A DNA stretch of 36,931 nucleotides from Pseudomonadota bacterium (GTDB lineage: Bacteria > Desulfobacterota > Desulfobacteria > Desulfobacterales > RPRI01). The notes below the pieces were generated by a model that was not told the origin of the DNA, made no database searches, and saw nothing but the letters and a program-made list of their open reading frames with translations. The DNA is taken from assembly GCA_018817425.1 (NCBI GenBank), contig JAHITX010000081.1, forward strand, positions 1-36,931. Direction: 5' to 3'. Shown piece by piece: positions 1-7,637 of this stretch (position 1 is its first letter; every line of letters starts with the position of its first letter). Position numbers and translations under genes: made by a program.

Positions 1-141
1 AGCCACTTTCAAAACGTTTCAGTTTGGTCAAGCTCAAGGCGGGAGAAAATTTCAACCACAGGAATACATTTAGTATTTCGAGGATTGAAATTTGAGCCCA
101 ACGCAGAGATCGGCCAAAATGGGGCGTTTTGAAACTGGCTC
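1..141 (+). repeat. 142-bp palindromic MITE-like repeat, copy 1 (5' base cut off)
   Basis: This is one of four near-identical copies of a 142-bp element. The ends are inverted repeats: the left end reads GAGCCACTTTCAAAACG (first G lies outside the window) and the right end is the reverse complement of GAGCCAGTTTCAAAACG. Inside, most of the left half can pair with the right half, so a transcript would fold into one long imperfect hairpin with its tip near the TTTAGTATT region. It lies just beyond the 3' end of the amidohydrolase gene. It carries no coding frame of its own and, if mobile, would need a transposase from elsewhere. Confidence 0.9.
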
Positions 142-176
142 GAATAACCAAACAATTACAACTTGAAGCAGTATAT

Positions 177-193
177 TATTTTGAAACTGGCTC
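177..193 (+). repeat. Solo terminal fragment of the 142-bp repeat
   Basis: The bases TTTTGAAACTGGCTC here repeat the right terminus of the 142-bp element that ends 52 bases upstream. The rest of an element is absent, so this is either a remnant of an older insertion or a target-like half site. It lies only 16 bases before the stop codon of the reverse-strand amidohydrolase gene. Confidence 0.6.
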
Positions 194-208
194 AAACGTA
201 ATAAATTG

Positions 209-1030
209 TCAAAACACGTTTAGCAATTTATTGGCGTGCAGCCCTAGTATTCCTTCAATAATTGAAGGTTCGAGGGGCAGAGTCTTTATGTAGTCCACAT
301 TCTTTTTTATGGATGTTACATCAGGATAATCCGATCCGAAAATTATTTTGGAACCGATTTTTCCAAGCCGGGGAAAGTATTCAAGGAGTTTGGCCGGGGG
401 TAAGCCTGATATTTCAAGATATATGTTTTTATGCAAAGAAGCCAGGGTAAATGCCTTATCATACCAAAACCCCCTTCCGGCATGGGCCATAATAATATTA
501 AGCTTTGGGAAATCTGCTGCTACTTCATCTAGGTAAATGGGGTCACAATATTTAAGCTTTGTTCCCTCAAATACGGAAGTCCCTATATGATAAAGTATTG
601 GAATACCCAATTTCTGAGCGGTTGCATAAAGTGGGTAGATGTTTTGCTGATTCGGGTAGAAATGCTGATAGCTGGGCCACAGTTTTAATCCTTTAAAACC
701 GTCTTTAACAAGTTTTTCCAGCATAACATCCATATGAATATCTAAAGCAGGGTTGATGCTGCAAAAAGGAATCAGCCTGGGTTCTCCTTTGCATAGTGAA
801 GCAACAAACTCATTTGATACTATTCCCGTTACTGTTGGGATTCTTTCAGCAAGTAATACAGCATAGTCTATTTCTTCTTCATCAAGAAAAGAAAGTATAT
901 CGCGGGCAGTTGGAGTATTTGCGAATCGTTTGGCCCATGTAGGATTTCTTTTTTTCAACAATCCCATAGGTTGGGGTAAAAAGTCAAAAACGGGGCTTAG
1001 CGGATGATAATGGAAATCAATAATTTTCAT
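209..1030 (-). CDS. Amidohydrolase-family (Amidohydro_2, TIM-barrel) metal-dependent hydrolase
   Basis: A 273-residue protein of the Amidohydro_2/COG2159 type. Visible hallmarks are the N-terminal HxH metal motif (H7, H9 in DFHYHP), a barrel histidine H148 in LYHIGTS, a second H183 in MAHAGRG, and the late-strand aspartate D234 in FGSDYP. Lys in GLKLWP (about 114-119) could be a further active-site residue. There is no signal peptide, so it should act in the cytoplasm. The family covers decarboxylases and hydrolases of cyclic or carboxylated substrates; the substrate cannot be named from sequence. No strong ribosome-binding site precedes the ATG. It shares the strand of the Nudix/aldolase pair but is separated from it by about 315 bases holding two palindromic elements, so it is probably its own unit. 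Confidence 0.85.
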   Translation of the reverse strand: MKIIDFHYHPLSPVFDFLPQPMGLLKKRNPTWAKRFANTPTARDILSFLDEEEIDYAVLLAERIPTVTGIVSNEFVASLCKGEPRLIPFCSINPALDIHMDVMLEKLVKDGFKGLKLWPSYQHFYPNQQNIYPLYATAQKLGIPILYHIGTSVFEGTKLKYCDPIYLDEVAADFPKLNIIMAHAGRGFWYDKAFTLASLHKNIYLEISGLPPAKLLEYFPRLGKIGSKIIFGSDYPDVTSIKKNVDYIKTLPLEPSIIEGILGLHANKLLNVF

Positions 1031-1092
1031 AGACTATTTTAACCTAATTATATTTTGTTGTTCTATTGATAAAGTTGAAAAGTATTTTTATT

Positions 1093-1160
1093 GTCATTCC
1101 GGCTTAATCTGGAATTTAATAACTTAACAGGTTATGGATACCGGCTTTCGCCGGCATGAC
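1093..1160. repeat. REP-like palindromic intergenic element
   Basis: GTCATTCCGGC at 1093-1103 and GCCGGCATGAC at 1150-1160 are inverted copies with one mismatch, and a tight CCGGC-tttc-GCCGG hairpin sits at 1141-1154. This GTCATTCC...GGCATGAC pattern is a common type of dispersed bacterial palindrome. It lies between the amidohydrolase start and the Nudix stop and could help end transcription of the upstream Nudix gene. No second copy was seen in this window. Confidence 0.5.
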
Positions 1161-1217
1161 GAGTCCTGGAGTTTTTATTTTTTATCCTTTATGTTTATTT
1201 TAATAAACTTATGCGAC

Positions 1218-1344
1218 TATAGACTTACAGATAATGTTTTTGGCAAGGCCAGAAGGAGCACCCCTGAGTAAGACGTACAGATGGTACGTTGTCGAAGGGG
1301 GGCGACTGATAACGCAGTCCAAAAGCTTTATCTGTAAGTCTATA
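1218..1344. repeat. 127-bp element with perfect 17-bp terminal inverted repeats
   Basis: TATAGACTTACAGATAA at 1218-1234 is repeated exactly in inverse at 1328-1344. The interior has nested pairing: ACGTAC and GTACGT around a 5-base loop near 1274-1290, and a C-rich stretch (about 1260-1264) facing a G-rich stretch (about 1296-1303). The right end abuts the TCA that encodes the Nudix stop codon (1345-1347). The ends begin with TATA, compatible with a TA target duplication. It looks like a second, unrelated MITE-type or structured intergenic element. No other copy was seen in the window. Confidence 0.6.
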
Positions 1345-1848
1345 TCAGTCTCCATATGCTGCATAGTACATTCTGATAAAATTCAAGTGACTCTGGAATG
1401 CAATTTCGGGGATCTCTTTGTAATGAAACCATGCGGCATCCGATGCATCATAGCCGGTGCAAAGAATCCCGCTGTAGTTTTTTACAAGATATCCAACAAT
1501 AAGAACTGTATTATACTGCTGGTTCCGGTTTGAACTAACACCGAGAAGCGTCTTAATTTTACCTTTTAAGCCGGTTTCTTCTTCAAGTTCACGCAAAGCA
1601 CCTTCTTCAGGATTTTCACCAAGCTCAATAAAACCACCCGGCAGGCACCAGAACCCGGCTTTAGGCTCAACATTTCTCTTAACAAGAAGAACCCTTTTTT
1701 CTTCATCGATAGTTACAAGACAGGTTGCAGGAACAGGATTTTCGTAAATAGGCTCATTGCATTCTTCACAAAAAAGGCGCTGTCTGTCTTCAAAAAACTT
1801 CTTGGTTAGCTTTGCTCCACAGTAGTAGCAGTTTGTTTTTTCCCGCAT
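1345..1848 (-). CDS. Nudix hydrolase with N-terminal zinc ribbon
   Basis: A 167-residue protein. Residues 7-30 carry two Cys pairs (C7/C10 and C27/C30), an N-terminal zinc ribbon as in ADP-ribose/NADH-type Nudix proteins. Residues 72-94 match the Nudix box GX5EX7REUXEEXGU exactly (G72, E78, R86, E87, E90, E91, G93), so metal-dependent cleavage of a nucleoside diphosphate linked to another moiety is expected. The exact substrate is unknown. The ATG follows the aldolase stop by one base (TAA-T-ATG on the reverse strand), which implies translational coupling and one operon. The stop codon touches the inverted-repeat element at 1218-1344, which may supply the transcript end. Confidence 0.92.
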   Translation of the reverse strand: MREKTNCYYCGAKLTKKFFEDRQRLFCEECNEPIYENPVPATCLVTIDEEKRVLLVKRNVEPKAGFWCLPGGFIELGENPEEGALRELEEETGLKGKIKTLLGVSSNRNQQYNTVLIVGYLVKNYSGILCTGYDASDAAWFHYKEIPEIAFQSHLNFIRMYYAAYGD

Positions 1849-1849
1849 A

Positions 1850-3142
1850 TTAATCGTCGAAATTCCCTTCTGCTCCTTTGTCCGATGTTATCAAGGCAGC
1901 TTTTTCGGATATTTTTTCAGGTGTCCACTGTGACGGATCTTCAATTCTTTCTGTTTTTGCTCCCGGATCATATGTTCCGGCATCTATGATATTTTGTATG
2001 GTTAAAGGAGCTGAATCCTTACCATTGAAGACATTTACAAGAATTTTGTATACAAATTCTTCCACTCTTTTTGCCATTCTGTTTCTGATATTTTCGGGCT
2101 GACTCAGTATCTTGTTTTCAAAAACTATGTTAAGTTTTTTATAGTTTCCACCTTTTATTTCTTTTGAATTCGCATACTCCACCATTTGTTTCCATAAATC
2201 TTCAGTAACACCCTCGCCTTTTACTTTTATGAAGTTTCCATTACTGTCAAGTATTGCATTCCCGTAATCATTTACTTCAAGACCCCATGAAACCATCTGA
2301 AGCGCTGTAGCAACATTAGCCTTTGTTGTGCGTGTTTTTGATGCTATTTCTCTTAATCTGTCGGAGCTGTTTCCTGATGTTCCGTGCTGTGCACCGGAAA
2401 TTTTATATTTGGCCAAGGCGTCGTGTATGCTTACTGTTAGATCCACCTGAATTCCCTGATCGCTTGCTTCTATACCATGCGTTGTCCCGTTATTTAAAGC
2501 AATCCAATCAGGAAAAATATCATGCGCATTAAGACCCTGTATAAGAAATAAAGCTTCGTCAACAGTTGAGAGACCGGATTTGCCCTTTATTTCTCCGACT
2601 TCGGTTTCAAGACCTGCCCATTTGGGAATATACGGATTCAGTTCTATATTTGCCAAAAGATTTTTATCATCCGGCATATGTGACGCATCTATTGCAATTG
2701 AAGTCATGCCGGCTTCAAAAAGGGTAGGTATCTCAATTTTTGCAGCAGCAATGTCCTTCTCGTTTTTTATTCCGTAGTGATCCGCATGAATTGCAACAGG
2801 GATTGTAATTGACAGCTCATTGCAAAGGGCATCTACCTGCCTTGCTATATTCCAGTAATTGACAGCACAATATGCGCTTGCGCCACCTTCAGATTTTGCG
2901 ATTTCAATAATTATAGCGGAATTAGCTCTTTGTGCAGCCATCAATGCGCCACGGATTACTATATTGCTTCTGCCGTTTGCAGCCATTGAAATTGCGTTGC
3001 CTTTGGCTGTCATGGCTCTGTCGATAAATTTTCCACTGACTATAAGGGCCTTTGAATTTGGAAAGAGTTTTTTGATGTTTGGTGGTCGGCCTACATCTAC
3101 CGCCTTATCGAAATCAGAAACACTGCCTGTTTTATCTGACAT
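1850..3142 (-). CDS. fba: Class II (zinc-dependent) fructose-bisphosphate aldolase
   Basis: A 430-residue class II aldolase, cleaving fructose 1,6-bisphosphate to glyceraldehyde 3-phosphate and DHAP, or the reverse in gluconeogenesis. Key motifs are HADHYG (119-124), DASHMPDD (152-159), LETEVGEIKG (178-187), NNGTTHG (217-223) and AQHGTSGNS (251-259); the histidines at about 119/122, 222 and 253 are the expected metal ligands and the last motif binds phosphate. It is longer than the classic FbaA (about 360), with an extra C-terminal stretch of about 100 residues, so it belongs to a long-form subgroup. The start is well supported: AGGAGG (reverse strand, 3149-3154) sits 6 bases before ATG. It is first in an operon with the Nudix gene. 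Confidence 0.93.
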   Translation of the reverse strand: MSDKTGSVSDFDKAVDVGRPPNIKKLFPNSKALIVSGKFIDRAMTAKGNAISMAANGRSNIVIRGALMAAQRANSAIIIEIAKSEGGASAYCAVNYWNIARQVDALCNELSITIPVAIHADHYGIKNEKDIAAAKIEIPTLFEAGMTSIAIDASHMPDDKNLLANIELNPYIPKWAGLETEVGEIKGKSGLSTVDEALFLIQGLNAHDIFPDWIALNNGTTHGIEASDQGIQVDLTVSIHDALAKYKISGAQHGTSGNSSDRLREIASKTRTTKANVATALQMVSWGLEVNDYGNAILDSNGNFIKVKGEGVTEDLWKQMVEYANSKEIKGGNYKKLNIVFENKILSQPENIRNRMAKRVEEFVYKILVNVFNGKDSAPLTIQNIIDAGTYDPGAKTERIEDPSQWTPEKISEKAALITSDKGAEGNFDD

Positions 3143-3148
3143 AGTAAT

Positions 3149-3154
3149 CCTCCT
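3149..3154 (-). promoter_or_regulatory. Strong Shine-Dalgarno of the aldolase gene
   Basis: A perfect AGGAGG on the reverse strand, 6 bases before the ATG at 3142. It fixes the aldolase start and is among the strongest in the window, which fits a highly expressed central-metabolism gene. Confidence 0.75.
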
Positions 3155-3175
3155 ATAATTTATTCATAATGATGT

Positions 3176-3317
3176 GAGCCAGTTTCAAAACGCCCCATTT
3201 TGGCCGATCTCTGTGTTGGGCTCAAATTTCAATCCTCGAAATACTCAATGTATTCCTGCGGTTGAAATTTTCACCCGCCTTGAGCTTGACCAAACTGAAA
3301 CGTTTTGAAAGTGGCTC
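3176..3317 (-). repeat. 142-bp palindromic MITE-like repeat, copy 2
   Basis: Complete copy in the orientation opposite to copy 1. It is flanked by ATGT on both sides (3172-3175 and 3318-3321), which looks like a 4-bp target-site duplication. It differs from copy 3 at about five positions, several of them at the hairpin tip. It sits between the aldolase promoter region and the 3' end of the DUF4124 gene, so the aldolase promoter must lie within or very close to the element, or upstream of it. Confidence 0.92.
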
Positions 3318-3345
3318 ATGTGTTATAGTTTTTCTATTTTATCTT

Positions 3346-3996
3346 TTATTTCTTTTGTTTTTCTTTCCTATATTGTTCCAGAGAATTTTTAATGCTTTTT
3401 TCCGCCTCATTGTTATATACTTCAACTTCCGCTTCAAAGGATTTTATTTTTTCCCGGGAATTTTTTGCTTTTTCATTAAAGACATTAATTTTTAAATTAT
3501 ATTCATTTACCTGAGCTTGTGTTTTAGCCTTTCCTTTCAGGTCATCAAGGGCGCTTTTTTCTTTTTTCAGGTCATCAAGCTCTGTATCGATTTCCTGTTG
3601 TTTTTGATCCAGGCGTTTTTTTGTTGCATCCAAATCTTCCGCATTACTTATTGGAGCAGTTTCTTTGTCTTCTTCCGTTTCCTGCGTTATTTCAGGTGGG
3701 GACTCGGTATCAATTTCAGTATCTGTATCAGTATCTGTTTCTGTGGCGACTTCAGCATCATATTCTGATTCACTGTTATATTCGGTTTCTGTGTCATATG
3801 CTGTTGCTTCGTCAGAAAAACCGTTTTCATAGCCTTTATATTCGCTGGTAGAAGACCTCTGATTTTTAGGAACTTTGCTGTAATCATCGGTATATTTAAC
3901 CAAACCATCCTTATCAACATAGCGGAAAAATTCGGCTGATGCAGGAACAGCAAATATCAATACCATAAGAAATAACAAGAATTTTGTTTTTTTCAT
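3346..3996 (-). CDS. Secreted DUF4124-domain protein with acidic linker and coiled coil
   Basis: I start it at the ATG at 3996 (216 residues), because GGGAG lies 8 bases before it; a TTG two codons upstream is an alternative start. Residues 1-21 are a signal peptide ending VPASA, so the protein is exported. A DUF4124 segment follows (EFFRYVDKDGLVKYTDD, about 22-45), a short domain common in envelope proteins. About residues 60-115 form a very acidic Thr/Glu/Asp-rich linker, partly the repeat TDTDTDTE, and the remainder is a Lys/Glu/Gln-rich predicted coiled coil. The function is unknown; a periplasmic structural role is a guess. It diverges from the lipoprotein gene at 4291 across about 290 AT-rich bases. 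Confidence 0.8.
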   Translation of the reverse strand: MKKTKFLLFLMVLIFAVPASAEFFRYVDKDGLVKYTDDYSKVPKNQRSSTSEYKGYENGFSDEATAYDTETEYNSESEYDAEVATETDTDTDTEIDTESPPEITQETEEDKETAPISNAEDLDATKKRLDQKQQEIDTELDDLKKEKSALDDLKGKAKTQAQVNEYNLKINVFNEKAKNSREKIKSFEAEVEVYNNEAEKSIKNSLEQYRKEKQKK

Positions 3997-4290
3997 ATAC
4001 AATTCTCCCTATAATATTTCTCCAGATAAAGCGGATTAAAGACTACCTTAATTATTTTAAGTTTTTATGCTAAACCTAAAATACTTTAAGTTCAAGATTA
4101 TTTTGTGATTATGTGTTTATATGATATATTATTGATAAATTACTACAGCAAGAATTGCTTTTATTTTTTATCCGGTGAATCATTTACAGAGACATCATAG
4201 TTTCTTCAAACAATATCAAGAATTAATTGACAACCATTAAAAGTTATGTAACCTTTTTATAAAAAATAATATAAAAAGAGTGACGATAAA

Positions 4291-6249
4291 ATGAGATATT
4301 TCAGATTATTATTTGTTCCGGTTTTATTTGTTTTACTCGCCTGTATTCCCAAAACAGAAATTGTTAATGATACGGTTACAGATGATGATGCAGAAAGAAT
4401 AGTTTTGTTTTCAAGAGCTGAAAATTTCTTTTCCACACAAAAATATAGCGAAGCCCTTGAAGCTTATAATGAATATATTAAACAATATCCAGGAACTCAC
4501 CTCATTCCTTCAGCGTTGTTTCGGATAGGCGATATCTATGATAAACTTGGTGAAAACAATAAGTCGCGTATCAGCTACTTGAGTCTTATCAATGACTATC
4601 CGGAAAGTATGTATATTCCTGATGTAAAAATAAAAGTTCTTGAAGGATATTTTAAGCAAAAAATGTTTGAAGATGTAATAAAATACTCCGCAAGTATTTT
4701 TTCAGACAAGCTTACAGAGAAAGATATTTCCAAAACATATGTTTTAGTTGGAGATGCCCAGCTTGCTTTGAGTAATCCTTCGGATGCTGTGGTTTCTTAT
4801 TTCAATGCCCGCTTAAAAAGCACTGAATATGAAAATAATATTATTAATACAAAACTAAAAAATGCCGTATCGCAACTTGAAGAAAAAGACATAAATTTTC
4901 TCATAGAAAGCATAAAAGACAATAATTTAATAGGGTACCTTAAGTATCTGATCGGATTGCGCTACTATGAAAATCAGCAATATAAAGAGGCGGCAAGCAT
5001 TTTTACCGCTTTTATACAAAATATGCCTGATCATGAAAATGTTAAAGAAGCAGAGAATGTATTGCAGAAAATATATGAAACTTCAGCTGGCAAACCATTT
5101 ACAGTAGGTTGTTTGCTTCCTCTAACAGGAGCGCTTAATGTTTTCGGAAATAAAGCATTAAAAGGAGTCAAGCTTGCTTTAAGCAAATTTTCTGATGAAA
5201 GAGGGCTGGTTTTGGTAAACCTTGTGGTAAAAGATACCGAATCAAATCCTGAAAGTGCGGCACAAGCTGTGAATGATCTTGTGCTGGAAGATGTTTCTGT
5301 AATTATCGGGCCTATGGGATCAGATGAATCCGTTATCGCGGCTAAAGAAGCTCAGGCAGCTAAAATTCCGATAGTATTATTAACCCAGAAAGAGGATATT
5401 ACAGATACTGGAGATTTTGTTTTCAGGAACTTTTTAATGCCGGAAATGCAGGTAGGTTCCATTGTGAAATATGTAATGGAAAATAGAGGAATAAGAAGAT
5501 TTGCAATTTTGTATCCATTGGAAAATTATGGCGTAAAATATACGAGCCTGTTTTATGATGAAGTTTTGGCAAATGGCGGTACAATCGTAAGTGCAGAATC
5601 ATATAACCCGGACCATACAGATTTTACTGATACAATTAAAAAAATTATCGGAAGACAGGCTTTTTCCCACGAAAATATTGAAAAATGGAAGCCATCCGAT
5701 TCATTATCTTCAGATGAAGAAAATGATGAAAATATTGACAATGAAAACAAAGAACAAGACGAATTGCTGCTTGATTTTGATGCGATCTTCATTCCTGATT
5801 CACCAACAAAAGCCGGTCTTATTATTCCACAGTTAATCTATGAAGATATAAAGAATGTGTATCTGCTGGGTACGAATCTCTGGCACTCACAAAAAATGAT
5901 AAAAATGGCCGGTGAGTTTATGCAGGATAAGGCAATAATACCGGATGGTTTTTTTATCGAAAAAGATTCTGTTGATATTCGAGAATTTGCAAATGATTTT
6001 AAAATATATTTTGGTGAAGATCCCGGTTTTGTTGAAGCTGTTTCTTATGATACTGCTATGATGCTGTTTCAGACAATAAGCAAATCCGGCCTCCGTTTTC
6101 CTGAATCAGTAAGAAATGAACTTATTAAAATAAAAAATTATACCGGACTCACCGGTCTAACTTCTTTTGATGGTAATCAGGATGCACAAAAAGAATTATG
6201 CCTTATTACTGTAAAATGGAAAAGATTTATTGAGCTTGGTAAAGATTAA
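4291..6249 (+). CDS. LpoA-like lipoprotein: TPR repeats plus periplasmic-binding (Peripla_BP_6) domain
   Basis: A 652-residue protein with a lipoprotein signal (lipobox LLAC, lipidated Cys18). About residues 30-260 are tetratricopeptide-like repeats (e.g. YSEALEAYNEYIKQYPG), and about 266-650 form a type-1 periplasmic-binding fold starting FTVGCLLPLTGALNVFG, with IIGPMGSDES and FAILYPLENYG typical of the family. This order matches LpoA/LppC-type activators of penicillin-binding proteins, so a role in peptidoglycan synthesis at the outer membrane is likely but unproven. An acidic low-complexity insert (about 472-491) interrupts the second lobe. The ribosome-binding site is weak (GAGTGA). It converges on the phosphofructokinase gene with a 20-base gap. 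Confidence 0.82.
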   Translation: MRYFRLLFVPVLFVLLACIPKTEIVNDTVTDDDAERIVLFSRAENFFSTQKYSEALEAYNEYIKQYPGTHLIPSALFRIGDIYDKLGENNKSRISYLSLINDYPESMYIPDVKIKVLEGYFKQKMFEDVIKYSASIFSDKLTEKDISKTYVLVGDAQLALSNPSDAVVSYFNARLKSTEYENNIINTKLKNAVSQLEEKDINFLIESIKDNNLIGYLKYLIGLRYYENQQYKEAASIFTAFIQNMPDHENVKEAENVLQKIYETSAGKPFTVGCLLPLTGALNVFGNKALKGVKLALSKFSDERGLVLVNLVVKDTESNPESAAQAVNDLVLEDVSVIIGPMGSDESVIAAKEAQAAKIPIVLLTQKEDITDTGDFVFRNFLMPEMQVGSIVKYVMENRGIRRFAILYPLENYGVKYTSLFYDEVLANGGTIVSAESYNPDHTDFTDTIKKIIGRQAFSHENIEKWKPSDSLSSDEENDENIDNENKEQDELLLDFDAIFIPDSPTKAGLIIPQLIYEDIKNVYLLGTNLWHSQKMIKMAGEFMQDKAIIPDGFFIEKDSVDIREFANDFKIYFGEDPGFVEAVSYDTAMMLFQTISKSGLRFPESVRNELIKIKNYTGLTGLTSFDGNQDAQKELCLITVKWKRFIELGKD

Positions 6250-6269
6250 ACCCGGGCTTGCCGTATCTG

Positions 6270-7601
6270 CTAGTTTTTCAAAGGCCCCTGGCCTGTTGCT
6301 TCAAGTACGCTTTGCCACAGCTTTCCGTGCGGATTTACCTGTTTTCTCTTTTTTGCTGACTCAATCATAGGGATATGAACAAAATTATTGCTCCAGCTTC
6401 CGACAAGAAGCTTGGTTTTACCTGCCATTGCAGCATGCACAGCGTCTCTTCCGAGAAAACTGCAAAAAACATGGTCATTGGCGTTTGCAGGAAGGCTTCT
6501 AATAATGTAGCTTGGATCAATATGTTTCAATGATATTTCAATTTTCTTGGATTCGAAATAGTCCAGTATGGCATCTTTTAGAAACGAAGTGAAATCGTTT
6601 AACTTTATATTGCCTGATGCGTCAACTTCTTCTTCTTCACTTTTAACAAATCTTTGCCCGGCTCCTTCTGCAACAATTATTACTGCATGTTTTCTTTCTA
6701 TCAGCCGCTTTTCTAAAGATGATAAAAGTCCTTTTGGGCCATCGATATCAAAATCTATTTCGGGAATAAGAACAAAGTTTACATCCTGCTGGGCAAGAAC
6801 CGAAGTTGCAGCTATGAAACCTGAATATCTTCCCATGAGTTTAATAAGTCCTATGCCGTTTAAAAAACTGCTCGATTCGTTATGCGCGCTTTTTATCGCA
6901 AGCGTTGCTACATCAACGGCAGTATCAAATCCGAATGACCGGGAAACCATATAAATATCGTTATCAATAGTCTTCGGAATACCGACAACACTTATTTTAA
7001 GGCCTCTTTTTGAAATTTCGTCTGCAATCTTTATCGCTGCCCTTAGAGTTCCATCACCTCCTATCATGAAAAGAGCGCCGATTCCCATTCTTTCGAGACT
7101 GTCCACAATTTCATCAATTGCTTGCGGCCCTCTGGATGAGCCAAGAATAGTTCCGCCTATTTCAAGTATATGCAAAATATTATCTGGCTTAAGCTCCATA
7201 ATATCATGACCGTACTTAGGGATAAAGCCCTGAAGGCCATATCTGATACCATAGATATTACGCACTCCGTATCTGTGGTAAAGCTCTAAGACTATTGAGC
7301 GAATAATATCATTTAATCCCGGACAAAGCCCGCCGCATGTTACAAGTGCGCATCGTAGCTTGCTGGGATCAAAATAGATCATTTCTCTCGGTCCAGCCAT
7401 TTCAAATGAAGGAGGTTCTTTACCTTCTTTTATCATTTTGGTAATTTTATAAGGATTTACATCTATTAATACTTTGTCCTTATCTGAAATGAAAGTCTGC
7501 TTTACGTCTCCATTTTCATTATAATGAACAGGCGCCGGTATCTTTGCTTCTCCCAGTGCAGGAATTGTTGTGTCAATTTCATAATAGCTGGTATTATCCA
7601 T
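6270..7601 (-). CDS. pfkA: Atypical ATP-dependent 6-phosphofructokinase (TP0108-type)
   Basis: A 443-residue phosphofructokinase, phosphorylating fructose 6-phosphate. Motifs in order are VTCGGLCPGLN (about 87-97), LGSSRGPQ, MIGGDGTLRAA (about 180), GIPKTIDNDI (about 209) and GFDTAVD. The GGDG form (Gly where PPi enzymes have Asp) points to ATP, while PKTIDND keeps the Lys usual in PPi-dependent enzymes. That mixed signature and the N-terminal extension fit the atypical TP0108/trypanosome-like ATP group. It lies 36 bases behind kdsD on the same strand, so the two are probably cotranscribed. PPi as donor remains possible until assayed. Confidence 0.9.
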   Translation of the reverse strand: MDNTSYYEIDTTIPALGEAKIPAPVHYNENGDVKQTFISDKDKVLIDVNPYKITKMIKEGKEPPSFEMAGPREMIYFDPSKLRCALVTCGGLCPGLNDIIRSIVLELYHRYGVRNIYGIRYGLQGFIPKYGHDIMELKPDNILHILEIGGTILGSSRGPQAIDEIVDSLERMGIGALFMIGGDGTLRAAIKIADEISKRGLKISVVGIPKTIDNDIYMVSRSFGFDTAVDVATLAIKSAHNESSSFLNGIGLIKLMGRYSGFIAATSVLAQQDVNFVLIPEIDFDIDGPKGLLSSLEKRLIERKHAVIIVAEGAGQRFVKSEEEEVDASGNIKLNDFTSFLKDAILDYFESKKIEISLKHIDPSYIIRSLPANANDHVFCSFLGRDAVHAAMAGKTKLLVGSWSNNFVHIPMIESAKKRKQVNPHGKLWQSVLEATGQGPLKN

Positions 7602-7637
7602 AGTTGCTTTATTCCATCAAAACCGGTTATAATTTAT

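Noticed and set aside
2859-3158. Long open frame on the strand opposite the aldolase gene
   Set aside because: It mirrors the codon pattern of the aldolase and resembles no family; treated as an antisense shadow, like other opposite-strand frames across the window.
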